A stretch of DNA of 28,684 nucleotides from RGIG5952 sp045603485 (GTDB taxonomy: Bacteria > Verrucomicrobiota > Kiritimatiellia > RFP12 > JAAYLN01): positions 1 to 28,684 of the forward strand of contig JAZUMF010000035.1 in the NCBI GenBank assembly GCA_045603485.1, in the 5' to 3' direction. Below are positions 8,134 through 15,916 of the stretch, piece after piece (positions within the stretch are counted from its first letter, which is position 1; each line of letters begins with the position of its first letter). Position numbers and translations under genes: made by a program. The notes beneath the pieces were generated by a model. That model was not told where the DNA came from, ran no database searches, and saw only the letters and a program-made list of their open reading frames with translations.

Positions 8134-8163
8134 AAAAAAACCCCGCTTTTGACGGGGTTTTTT
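8134..8163. terminator. Two-way intrinsic terminator
   Basis: The stem CCCCG (8141-8145)/CGGGG (8153-8157) has a 7-base loop, flanked by seven A on the left and six T on the right that extend the pairing. On the minus strand it lies directly after the stop of the TPR gene; it can also block plus-strand transcription. It separates the TPR gene from the pil operon. Confidence 0.9.
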
Positions 8164-8165
8164 GT

Positions 8166-8909
8166 TTATTTTGCCGCCGGCGCAACTGACACATCTGCAG
8201 CGTCTGACGGTGGAAGTGCGTTTTCTAGGGCATTGAGCTTATCAAAGCCTGAAATCTCGCGGAAGCCGTCAAAGCGCGCAATTAAATCTTTTTGGCCTTG
8301 AATGATATCGGCGGCTTCGGGATCCTTGAGCTGCGGTAAGAGGTCATCAAGATATTTTGCTGCGGCAATCTTATCTCCATTGAGTGCGATTGCACGGGCT
8401 TTGCCGAATTGAGCTTGAACCCACATAGGATTGCCGGCGTCTCCGCTGACTGCCTCATACGCTGTGAGTGCTTCATCAAATTTACCTTCAGCTTCAAGAG
8501 AAGTTGCCAAGCCAAGACGAGCCTCGTTTACGAGTGCGTGCTTTTTATTTTCCTTGAGAAAAGCCTTGAATGCCTCTGAAGCCAAATCAAACTTCTCGTC
8601 GTCGTAATAGGCGCGAGCCAAACGAAGGCGTATCAGCGGAGCGTATTTCGATCCCCCGAACTTGCCATTGACTTCCTCAAGTCCAGCGACATCATTTGCA
8701 GATAGAAATGCGGCTGAAGCGGCGTCGGCACGCGAAGCCCTATAGTTCTTGAAGGTGAATGCTGCGATAATCACTACCACAACTATAGCCACCTGCAACA
8801 GAAAATCCTTTCCGTGCTCGCAAAACCATTCATAGACAGGAATTAGCTCCTCTGGAAGATTTTCGGGAACCGGCTTTACCGGTGTTCCATCAATTTTTTT
8901 CTCGCTCAT
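8166..8909 (-). CDS. Membrane-anchored tetratricopeptide-like protein (YfgM/TPR_21-like)
   Basis: The 247-residue protein has a short cytoplasmic N terminus (about 35 residues), one membrane helix at about 37-54 rich in Val and Ile, and a helical region from 65 to 215. Helical repeats such as LRLARAYYDDEKFDLASEAF and LGLATSLEAEGKFDEALTAY follow the TPR pattern. The layout matches YfgM-like proteins, which sit in the inner membrane facing the periplasm and bind partners such as the Sec translocon or chaperones; sequence alone does not show that this one does the same. The tail is rich in Ala and Pro. It has its own promoter (8940-8968), a GAGGG Shine-Dalgarno 8 bases before ATG, and its own terminator. 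Confidence 0.75.
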   Translation of the reverse strand: MSEKKIDGTPVKPVPENLPEELIPVYEWFCEHGKDFLLQVAIVVVVIIAAFTFKNYRASRADAASAAFLSANDVAGLEEVNGKFGGSKYAPLIRLRLARAYYDDEKFDLASEAFKAFLKENKKHALVNEARLGLATSLEAEGKFDEALTAYEAVSGDAGNPMWVQAQFGKARAIALNGDKIAAAKYLDDLLPQLKDPEAADIIQGQKDLIARFDGFREISGFDKLNALENALPPSDAADVSVAPAAK

Positions 8910-8939
8910 GTTTAAAACCCTCAGTTAAAAGTTCTAGAT

Positions 8940-8968
8940 ATTATAGTAATTAATGGGTGATTTGTCCA
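8940..8968 (-). promoter_or_regulatory. Promoter of the TPR gene
   Basis: On the minus strand, TGGACA (8963-8968), 17 bases, TATAAT (8940-8945). It lies between the stop of the upstream secreted-protein gene and the ATG at 8909, so the TPR gene need not depend on the exosortase operon. Confidence 0.7.
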
Positions 8969-8998
8969 AAAGAAATTTTCTTGTGTTGCCGACACCCG

Positions 8999-9802
8999 TT
9001 ATTTTTTCTTTTTGCCTGCTTTCTTTTCGACTGCTTCACGCAAACTATCAATCATTGGCGAAGACGCCGACTCAATTGCCCTCTTGTTGTCCTTGACATG
9101 GATGCCGTTTACATCTGAGGTTATTTCAGTTCTGGAAAGGACATCTCTTGTTACTTGACGATAGATGTAAAATGACGAGGGCTTGCCTTTTATCTTCTCT
9201 ATGGATGGTTTCTTTACTCTGACGATGTTACCAAGCTGAAGTGTGCGGCACATCCCGCCTGGTCGGTCGTCTGCCCGTAAAAACGCCAGTTCTTTGCCGT
9301 CTCGCGACCAATATACCAGTCGTAATGTACGCTCTACTGCCGGAGACAGGCTTGTATAATGGCTCGCTGTTGCAAGCTCAATTCCTGGCACGACATCAAA
9401 GATTATCATCTCAGATTCATAGCGTAGGCCGTTGCAGAATAAAAAGACTCTAAGTTGGTATCTTGCTACATCAAGCGGGTACCAATTTGAGAGGTTTATG
9501 GTGATTACCTCACCTTCATCTTTATCCAAGGCCAGATCGGTAACTATCGGATCGGACCGAAACGGCTTTAGATGAACCTTGTCTTGATTGACAATATCTA
9601 TAACTATGCGGTTGTTTTTGTAGACTTCATAGTCATTGATGATTACCGGCGTTATGCCCATATTGACAAGTCGCAATGAAAGCTTAACCTCCTCACCTAC
9701 GACATAGGATGAGTAATCGGTCTTTAATTTGAAGCTTACCGTCTGACCTATTGCCAAAAATGAAAATAATACCGCCAACGATGCTATCGCAAATTTACGC
9801 AT
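8999..9802 (-). CDS. Secreted protein of unknown function with N-terminal beta-sandwich-like region
   Basis: This 267-residue protein is not recognised. I place the start at 9802: the ATG follows GGAG by 8 bases and opens a clear signal peptide (MRKFAIASLAVLFSFLAIGQ); an upstream start at 9829 would hide it and overlap gmhA. After cleavage, residues 20-140 read as alternating beta strands (TDYSSYVVGEEVKLSLRLVN, then MIIFDVVPGIEL), like Ig/CARDB-type sandwich domains. The C-terminal half is charged and ends in a lysine tail (KKAGKKKK). It starts 13 bases after the gmhA stop and is last in the exosortase operon, so an envelope or periplasmic role is likely; nothing in it reveals an enzyme. Confidence 0.7.
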   Translation of the reverse strand: MRKFAIASLAVLFSFLAIGQTVSFKLKTDYSSYVVGEEVKLSLRLVNMGITPVIINDYEVYKNNRIVIDIVNQDKVHLKPFRSDPIVTDLALDKDEGEVITINLSNWYPLDVARYQLRVFLFCNGLRYESEMIIFDVVPGIELATASHYTSLSPAVERTLRLVYWSRDGKELAFLRADDRPGGMCRTLQLGNIVRVKKPSIEKIKGKPSSFYIYRQVTRDVLSRTEITSDVNGIHVKDNKRAIESASSPMIDSLREAVEKKAGKKKK

Positions 9803-9815
9803 CTCGTTTTCTCCA

Positions 9816-10400
9816 CTAAGCAACGACAAACCGATGGTCTACAGCATCAAGAACGATATGCATAAAGAGCTGATGCGCTTCCTGAATGCGACCGCTGTCG
9901 GTGCCTTCAATGATGATTTCGATATCGGCTTTTCCGGAAAGGCGACCACCATCACGCCCCAACACGGCAATCGTTTTTAACTTCTTTGCTTTTGCTGCTT
10001 CAACTGCCCGCAGCAAATTTTCCGCATTTCCGCTTGTCGAGAACAAAACAAGCACATCGCCCTCTTTTCCAAGTCCTTCGACCTGACGGCTAAACACATT
10101 ATCAAAGCCGTAATCATTGCCGATGCAGGTAAGCGCTGTTCCATCGGCGACAAGCGCGACAGCAGGGAGTGATATACGATTTGCGCGGAAGCGACCAATA
10201 GCCTCTTCTGCCATATGCATTGCCTCGGCGGCGCTACCGCCATTACCTGCCGTTAAAAGTTTGCCGCCGTCTTCAAAGGCTTTAACCAGCATATCTGCCG
10301 CATCGGAAACCTTTTCAATTTGTGCCTCTAGGGAATTCAACGCTGCATGAGAAGCTGCAAAGCACTCCTTCATCCAACCGATATTGTTTTCTCTTCCCAT
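9816..10400 (-). CDS. gmhA: D-sedoheptulose 7-phosphate isomerase (phosphoheptose isomerase)
   Basis: The 194-residue SIS-domain protein is close to the usual GmhA length of about 192. It converts sedoheptulose 7-phosphate to D-glycero-D-manno-heptose 7-phosphate, the first step to ADP- or GDP-heptose for LPS core or capsule. Visible motifs are the phosphate loop GNGGSAAEA (52-60), HMAEE with the catalytic-type Glu near 65, FSTSGNAENL (120-129), and IQEAHQLFMH with the catalytic-type His near 181. The start at 10400 is chosen because AAGGAG lies 7 bases upstream; a longer frame from 10475 would overlap the previous gene. The other heptose genes (gmhB, hldE) are not in the window. A SIS relative such as DiaA is possible but fits less well. 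Confidence 0.9.
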   Translation of the reverse strand: MGRENNIGWMKECFAASHAALNSLEAQIEKVSDAADMLVKAFEDGGKLLTAGNGGSAAEAMHMAEEAIGRFRANRISLPAVALVADGTALTCIGNDYGFDNVFSRQVEGLGKEGDVLVLFSTSGNAENLLRAVEAAKAKKLKTIAVLGRDGGRLSGKADIEIIIEGTDSGRIQEAHQLFMHIVLDAVDHRFVVA

Positions 10401-10413
10401 ATCTTCTCTCCTT

Positions 10414-12294
10414 CTACTTTTCGATTGGCAATTTTTCCTCGACAAGAATATGCCGTAAATCAAAGTTAAAATCAAGTACCTTTAGACCATTCTTGGTTGC
10501 TATATCAATCATACGCTTAAAACGGTCCTCTGGCAAGGTGGCTGCGACTAAAATTGCCGTAGCCTCCTTCTCCTTTACAACCTTTTCAAGTTCATCAATG
10601 CCGCCGTATATGCTGTAATCGTTTATTACACGATGATATTTTACAGGATCATCATCAACAAGTCCAACGATGCAATAATTTCGGCACCCAAGCTGACTGC
10701 CCGATTGCATCAGGTCAAACATTGCGAAACGCTCGCCCGCCCCATAAACGACTAAACGCTCAGATTCTTTTTCGTTCATAATGCGCGAGGTTTCCCCGGT
10801 TATAAGTAGATTTCGTCCTGTTGAACGAAGTATACGCACACTAATTAAGAGCGGTAGTGCTATCAATAGAAAAACAACCGCGTGACGCCAAAAACCAGGA
10901 TATCTGTCGAACGCCAGCGTAGAGATGGAATATGCTATAAGCCAACCTAAAATAATCGCCAATTGCAAAATTAAAAAATCTCTTACAAGAGCTCTTCCCC
11001 AAATTCTGTGATAAATTCTAAACGCCCACATCATTCCAAAGATTGCAGAAAAGAAAATGGGGAAAATCGTATAATACAATCGGGTTTCAATCCTTACATG
11101 CGGAATCATCGCTAAGTGACCAGCCAGCCACCATGCAAAAAATATGGCTCCGATATCGCATAGCACATACATAGGAACCAGCAGTCTCTGCGTTTTGGGA
11201 CCGAATGACTTGCGAAGCACATTGCCTGTATACCATAACTCGACACGCGATAACTGACCGCCGACAATACCGAAAATGATAATTGCCCCAATTAAGATAA
11301 TACCGGAGGTATGGTGTGACCTCACTGTAATAGCAATAGCCATAGAAACCATCACAATGGCTAAACCATAAAGGAAGCACGCAACGCGACGCTGCCCAAA
11401 TCCCGAAGCGAGCAAACGATGGTGGAGATGCTCCATGTCCGGCGAGAAAACCTGCTTCAAGCCACCTGAGGATGTCATACTGGCCTTAAAGGTTCTGCGC
11501 CAAATGGCAAGGATTGTATCAAATATCGGCACACCGATTACTAAAAGAGGGACACCCAACGAAGCTACGAGAGCGGCTTTACCGCCTGCCGCTAAAGGAA
11601 CAAGCGCAAGCACAAAACCTAAAAACATTGAACCGGTATCCCCGAGAAAAATCGAGGCCGGATTGAAATTAAAGCGCAAAAATCCGATACAAGCGCCTAT
11701 AAGCGCTGCAAGCGGAAAGACCGCCTCATAATTTCCTCTGATTATCAAACAGATCGAAAGCCCTAAGGCACCAATCAACGCCAAGCCTGTTGCAAGCCCA
11801 TCTAAACCATCAATTAAATTAAAAGCGTTAATAATACCGACAAACCAAATGACGGTAAAAAAGCAATTAACCGATTCGGGAACTTCAAAAGGCATAATCC
11901 CGCCGATTGAAATCCCCGTCGAATAAACAATGACGGCGACAATAATTTGCCCGATCAACTTAAAAACAGGCCTTAATTCAAAGATATCGTCCACTAAACC
12001 GATAAGTATCAAAATTGCAAGGGCTATGTAGATTAATGTGTATCCGTTGCGGCAAACCGGCAAATTGAAATCGATTCCTATCAAAAGCTCAAATATCAGG
12101 AGCGAAAGCACTACACCTAAAATCAATGCGATTCCGCCACCGCGAGGAATAGGCGTTTTGTTGATGCGGCGTGCAGAAGGCTTATCGACTATGCCAAAAT
12201 AAATAAGCATCTTGGCAACTGGCGGCGTCAGCAATAGCACTATAAAAAGTGCAAGTAATGCTGCTACCGCAAGCTTGATAAGCATTGGAATCAT
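10414..12294 (-). CDS. WecA/TagO-like undecaprenyl-phosphate sugar-1-phosphate transferase fused to a membrane plus Rossmann domain
   Basis: The 626-residue protein has two parts. Residues 1-340 are a MraY/WecA/TagO-type polytopic transferase with its key motifs: LVDDIFE (D102-D103), NAFNLIDGLDGLA (156-168), FLGDTGS (216-222) and the HLHHR loop (289-293). It should load a HexNAc-phosphate onto undecaprenyl phosphate. Residues 370-495 form about four more membrane helices, followed by a Rossmann-like domain (VVYGAGERF, 515-523) ending near 626. That second half resembles the N-terminal CoA_binding_3 portion of CapD/WbpM-type dehydratases and WbaP-type transferases, without their catalytic domain. 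WecA itself is about 360 residues. The ATG overlaps the exosortase stop (ATGA) and GGAGG lies 6 bases upstream. Confidence 0.88.
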   Translation of the reverse strand: MIPMLIKLAVAALLALFIVLLLTPPVAKMLIYFGIVDKPSARRINKTPIPRGGGIALILGVVLSLLIFELLIGIDFNLPVCRNGYTLIYIALAILILIGLVDDIFELRPVFKLIGQIIVAVIVYSTGISIGGIMPFEVPESVNCFFTVIWFVGIINAFNLIDGLDGLATGLALIGALGLSICLIIRGNYEAVFPLAALIGACIGFLRFNFNPASIFLGDTGSMFLGFVLALVPLAAGGKAALVASLGVPLLVIGVPIFDTILAIWRRTFKASMTSSGGLKQVFSPDMEHLHHRLLASGFGQRRVACFLYGLAIVMVSMAIAITVRSHHTSGIILIGAIIIFGIVGGQLSRVELWYTGNVLRKSFGPKTQRLLVPMYVLCDIGAIFFAWWLAGHLAMIPHVRIETRLYYTIFPIFFSAIFGMMWAFRIYHRIWGRALVRDFLILQLAIILGWLIAYSISTLAFDRYPGFWRHAVVFLLIALPLLISVRILRSTGRNLLITGETSRIMNEKESERLVVYGAGERFAMFDLMQSGSQLGCRNYCIVGLVDDDPVKYHRVINDYSIYGGIDELEKVVKEKEATAILVAATLPEDRFKRMIDIATKNGLKVLDFNFDLRHILVEEKLPIEK

Positions 12295-13982
12295 TGTATA
12301 CCTCCATCGTCTTTCTCATCCACAAAGAGCGACTCCCAAAACTCTGACAAAAATTCAACCGTTGCTTCCCTGCGCTCTTTAGAAATTGTGAAAGACTCCT
12401 CGTTGGAAATCGTCACCATTGCCCAACGGGTAATTCGCCTCTTAAAAGCCCTATCGCGTACCGAAATCAATATTCGTTTAAGATGCGAGGCGGCGCAGGT
12501 ATCACGGCTCACAAAGAAATAGCCATGTCCTTGACGGGATGCCGATTGAGAACTGCGTGAGCGAATATCCATACAATGGACAGCCAACTTCTTTCCGTTA
12601 TTCAGGACAAAATTCTCAATATGACCATTTTCAATTGATAGCCCCTGAGCTGGCAGACAGATCTCAGGGCGATGTATGCTTTGTCGCGATTTGCCATTCA
12701 CAACAACGGTAATACGCCAGGCATCACCCACGGCGTCATAATAGTTACCCTTAAGGAAAATCGTATCCTTTGGAAGAATATTCTTCTCTCCCAACGAAAT
12801 CCTATCCATCGAAGAATTACAACTCGGACACGCGTCAGGTGCCGACATGTAACTTTCAACCTCTGTAATCCTACCGCATTGTTCATTCTGACAATAGATC
12901 GGATACTTAATATTGAAGTTAGGAAGCGATGTCAGGCTTTCGCTCAAAAAGTCAGTACTCTCCTCTTGTGGCGCAGGGACTCTTTTAATGTGAATGAATG
13001 ACAAAAAAATTAAAATCGGCAAAATGACAAGCACGGCAATGTGCTTTATTCGAAGGGAGGTATTTTCCATAGACGCATTCACCGAATCTTGCTTGGCTGG
13101 CAGCTTTTCACAAGAAGCAAAAAGACGGGAAACGACTCCGCCAAGCCAAATCATAATCAAAACTGCAACAAGGAATACCACAAAGCCGGAATAATCATGG
13201 TAAAAACCCGTTGCCGCAGCCTGCCCAAAGAATCTGGCAACCAACGCAATGGTAAATATTCGCGCAAGATTACCCAACATAGCAACAGGCACGGAAGACA
13301 AAAAGAGCAACCATTTACCGCGACGGCTATGTTGCGTCAAATAAGCATATGCCGCCATAAGCGCCATTAGTGCAAATATTGACCGCAAGCCACTGCAAGG
13401 GTCTGCAATATCAAGATTAAAACCCTCACCCGACAAGCAGTAAAGCCCCGTTCCCGAACGCTGTACCGGGATACCGAAGCCATTAAGCATGATTGACGCA
13501 ATAACGGCAATTACAAACCGAAGTTTGATAGTGACAGCGTCAAGAAAACTCATCGGCACAGTAAAAAGCAAATATGCAACCGCAAACGCGACGGCATTAA
13601 GAAGCTTAAAGCCCCAAACGGCATAAAACAAAGCTCCCAGCAACGCAATTGCACCTATTTGCGTAATGCGGACCTGATCTCCCAGCGTTCCCAAAAGAAA
13701 TAAAAAGATTGCCGGAACAGTCGCCAAAAGCCCAAGCCATGATGGATGCCCCAACGAAGCGGAAATCTCCTTACGCTTAATCCATAAAATAGCCAACGAA
13801 AAAACAGGAACAATCCAACCATGCGCCATATCCTCACGAGGCTCATTAAAGACAAACTCCGCAAGCCAAGAGAACAACCCACGGCACATAAATAAAAGCA
13901 AGACAAAAGAAATGGCAAAAGAAACCGCCTGCAAGCTTCTAAGTAATGGCAACGAATGCAAATAACTCAAAATGCGTTTCAT
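12291..13982 (-). CDS. Exosortase fused to an EpsI-like (DUF3485) domain, with a zinc-ribbon insert
   Basis: The 563-residue protein has an N-terminal EpsH-type domain with about eight membrane helices and the sortase-like triad: Cys196 in DPCSGLRS, Arg241 in NLARI, and His262 in FYHDYSG. Exosortases cleave and anchor proteins with PEP-CTERM-like tails, usually with exopolysaccharide synthesis. After another membrane helix (about 313-331), the C-terminal part (400-550) carries the EpsI-like HRPEICLPAQG motif (437-447). Between them lie four cysteines in a ribbon-like layout (C364, C369, C385, C388). It is first in the operon with the WecA fusion and gmhA, as expected for exosortase loci. GAGGGGGG precedes the ATG. 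No clear PEP-CTERM substrate was found in the window. Confidence 0.88.
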   Translation of the reverse strand: MKRILSYLHSLPLLRSLQAVSFAISFVLLLFMCRGLFSWLAEFVFNEPREDMAHGWIVPVFSLAILWIKRKEISASLGHPSWLGLLATVPAIFLFLLGTLGDQVRITQIGAIALLGALFYAVWGFKLLNAVAFAVAYLLFTVPMSFLDAVTIKLRFVIAVIASIMLNGFGIPVQRSGTGLYCLSGEGFNLDIADPCSGLRSIFALMALMAAYAYLTQHSRRGKWLLFLSSVPVAMLGNLARIFTIALVARFFGQAAATGFYHDYSGFVVFLVAVLIMIWLGGVVSRLFASCEKLPAKQDSVNASMENTSLRIKHIAVLVILPILIFLSFIHIKRVPAPQEESTDFLSESLTSLPNFNIKYPIYCQNEQCGRITEVESYMSAPDACPSCNSSMDRISLGEKNILPKDTIFLKGNYYDAVGDAWRITVVVNGKSRQSIHRPEICLPAQGLSIENGHIENFVLNNGKKLAVHCMDIRSRSSQSASRQGHGYFFVSRDTCAASHLKRILISVRDRAFKRRITRWAMVTISNEESFTISKERREATVEFLSEFWESLFVDEKDDGGIQ

Positions 13983-14043
13983 CCTAAAAGCCCCCCTCTT
14001 CAGCCAAAATCAATGAACTTGTAAACGACGAAAAGAGAGAGAG

Positions 14044-14100
14044 CCGCAACAAAATATTGCGGACAAGTAAAAAAGAAGAGCACCTGTTAAAAATAACAGG
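14044..14100 (-). promoter_or_regulatory. Leader hairpins of the exosortase operon
   Basis: Between the minus-strand promoter and the exosortase ATG are two hairpins: 14083-14100 (7-bp perfect stem CCTGTTA/TAACAGG) and 14044-14062 (6-bp stem CCGCAA/TTGCGG). On the minus strand both are followed by pyrimidine-rich runs (TGCTCTTCTTTTT and CTCTCTCTCTTTT). They could form weak attenuators or pause sites; this is inference. Confidence 0.35.
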
Positions 14101-14142
14101 CACAGCAGTTAATATTATTGATTCAGCTTGCATTCAAGTGAC

Positions 14143-14172
14143 ATTATATCAAAGATTATCGATAAAACTCAA
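14143..14172 (-). promoter_or_regulatory. Promoter of the exosortase operon
   Basis: On the minus strand, TTGAGT (14167-14172), 18 bases, TATAAT (14143-14148). The predicted start near 14136 gives a leader of about 150 bases. It lies back to back with the glyQS promoter, the two -10 boxes about 53 bases apart. Confidence 0.6.
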
Positions 14173-14197
14173 TATTTATGCAAAATGCACTAGTTTG

Positions 14198-14206
14198 TGG
14201 TATAAT
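14198..14206 (+). promoter_or_regulatory. Extended -10 promoter of glyQS
   Basis: TGG followed by TATAAT (14201-14206) fits an extended -10 element; no convincing -35 box lies 16-18 bases upstream. The predicted start near 14213 gives a leader of about 45 bases. No T-box structure is visible. Confidence 0.6.
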
Positions 14207-14258
14207 AGATATTTTGAATTCTTGAACATTTTACGATTGGGACAAAAAGGAATCCATC

Positions 14259-15845
14259 ATGGCAGACAATAAAGAAAATCTCAAAATGGAAGCGATTGTT
14301 TCGCTTTGCAAACGCCGCGGCATAATCTTCCAAAGCTCCGAAATCTACGGAGGAATCAACGGCTTTTGGGACTATGGTCCTCTGGGCTGCGAGCTCAAGA
14401 AAAATGTCAAAGACTCTTGGTGGAAGCGCACAGTCCGCCTGCGCGAAGATGTTGAAGGGCTTGATGCAACAATCATTATGCACCCTGACATTTGGCGTGC
14501 ATCTGGCCATGCTGCAGGTTTCGCAGACCCGATGGTTGACTGCAAAGAATGTCGCAAACGCTTCCGCGCCGACCAGCTCTGCGAAGAACAGGGCCTTGAG
14601 CTTATCAAGACTGACAATGGTTTCGCCCTGCCCGAAGGTGCAAAATGCACAGCCTGCGGATCAAAAGAACTGACAGAGCCGCGCGCCTTCAACCTTATGT
14701 TCAAAACCTATGTCGGCCCCGTTGAAGATGAAAATTCTGCTGCATATCTTCGCCCAGAGACTGCGCAAGCCATCTTCGCCCAGTTCTCAAATGTAATCTC
14801 AACCTCGCGCCAATCGGCACCTTTTGGAATTGCACAAGTCGGCAAGTCTTTCCGTAACGAGATTAACCCCCGCAACTTCACCTTCCGCTCACGCGAATTT
14901 GAGCAGATGGAGCTTGAATATTTCATCAAGCCCGATGAAGCCGTTGAGCTTATTTGCGGTCATGTCGCCCAATTAACCCCTGAGACCGATTTATCAGAGC
15001 CACAGGATGACTGGGGCTGGGAAATTTGGCATCGTTACTGGGTTGAGCAACGCCGCCAGTGGATTCACGATGTCGGATTGCCTCCAGAGTCACTCGTTGA
15101 ATATTGGCAAAAGCCCGATGAGCTTGCTCACTATGCACGCGCCTGCGTTGACTTTGAGTATGCCTTCCCGTTTGGTGTACAAGAGCTCGAAGGCATTGCC
15201 GCCCGCTCCGACTTTGACCTTACACAGCATCAGAATCACAGCGGCAAGTCAATGGAGGTATTCGACGAGCAGCTCAAGAATGCCGTCGCTCAGCTCGACG
15301 ATGAAGCCAAGGCGGCATTTAAAGCCAAAGTCATTGAGGATTGGACAAGCCGTGGCAAAGACGCCGACAAGGCGGCAATCTTTGTTGACCGTCTCTTTGA
15401 AGGCAAATATATCCCGCATGTCATTGAGCCTTCTGCAGGCGCAGACCGCATGACCTTAGCTCTCATCTGCAACGCCTACTGCGAAGAAGAAGTTCCAAAT
15501 GACAAGGGCAAACAGGATATCCGCACAGTCCTTCGCTTCTCACCCCAGATTGCGCCTGTTAAGGTTGCCGTATTCCCGCTTGTCAAAAACAAGCCTGAGC
15601 TCTACGGCAAAGCACGCGAGATATTCAAAGAGCTCCGCCGCCATTGGAATTGCTTCTGGGACGAGAGCGGTGCAATCGGCCGCCGCTATCGCCGCCAAGA
15701 CGAAATCGGCACGCCATTCTGCGTCACAGTCGACTTTGACACACTTGAGAATGGCACGGTCACAGTCCGCGACCGCGACACAATGGAGCAAGAGCGTTTT
15801 TCAATTGAAGACCTCATTAAAAAGCTCGCAGCCGCTATCGACTAA
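14259..15845 (+). CDS. glyQS: Glycyl-tRNA synthetase, alpha2 (dimeric) type
   Basis: The 528-residue class II synthetase charges tRNA-Gly with glycine. It is the single-chain homodimeric type, not the two-subunit alpha2beta2 enzyme. Evidence: the N-terminal EIYGGINGFWDYGPLG (28-43), a four-cysteine probable zinc site (C95, C98, C130, C133), motif 2 around FRNEINPRNFTFRSREFEQ (198-216), motif 3 EPSAGADRMTLAL, and a C-terminal anticodon-binding domain (VKVAVFPLVKNKPELY onward). AAGGA lies 7 bases upstream of the ATG. It is the only complete long plus-strand gene in the central region, divergent from the exosortase operon and convergent with cdsA. Confidence 0.97.
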   Translation: MADNKENLKMEAIVSLCKRRGIIFQSSEIYGGINGFWDYGPLGCELKKNVKDSWWKRTVRLREDVEGLDATIIMHPDIWRASGHAAGFADPMVDCKECRKRFRADQLCEEQGLELIKTDNGFALPEGAKCTACGSKELTEPRAFNLMFKTYVGPVEDENSAAYLRPETAQAIFAQFSNVISTSRQSAPFGIAQVGKSFRNEINPRNFTFRSREFEQMELEYFIKPDEAVELICGHVAQLTPETDLSEPQDDWGWEIWHRYWVEQRRQWIHDVGLPPESLVEYWQKPDELAHYARACVDFEYAFPFGVQELEGIAARSDFDLTQHQNHSGKSMEVFDEQLKNAVAQLDDEAKAAFKAKVIEDWTSRGKDADKAAIFVDRLFEGKYIPHVIEPSAGADRMTLALICNAYCEEEVPNDKGKQDIRTVLRFSPQIAPVKVAVFPLVKNKPELYGKAREIFKELRRHWNCFWDESGAIGRRYRRQDEIGTPFCVTVDFDTLENGTVTVRDRDTMEQERFSIEDLIKKLAAAID

Positions 15846-15862
15846 AAAGCGTCAAGGTAAAC

Positions 15863-15898
15863 AAAAAAGCCGCAGAGAATTCTCTGCGGCTTTTTTTA
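15863..15898. terminator. Two-way intrinsic terminator between glyQS and cdsA
   Basis: A perfect 22-base palindrome (15869-15890, centred on GAATTC, arms GCCGCAGAGAA and TTCTCTGCGGC) is flanked by six A on the left and seven T on the right. It can end glyQS transcription and the opposing lysS-cdsA operon. Confidence 0.93.
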
Positions 15899-15916
15899 TA
15901 TTCACCGTTTGCCTGA

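Noticed and set aside
13983..14258. T-box leader for glyQS
   Set aside because: The transcribed leader is only about 45 bases, with no T-box sequence or specifier stem.
14190..14510. A 106-codon minus-strand frame over the start of glyQS
   Set aside because: It overlaps a certain synthetase gene and both divergent promoters, and has no family resemblance.
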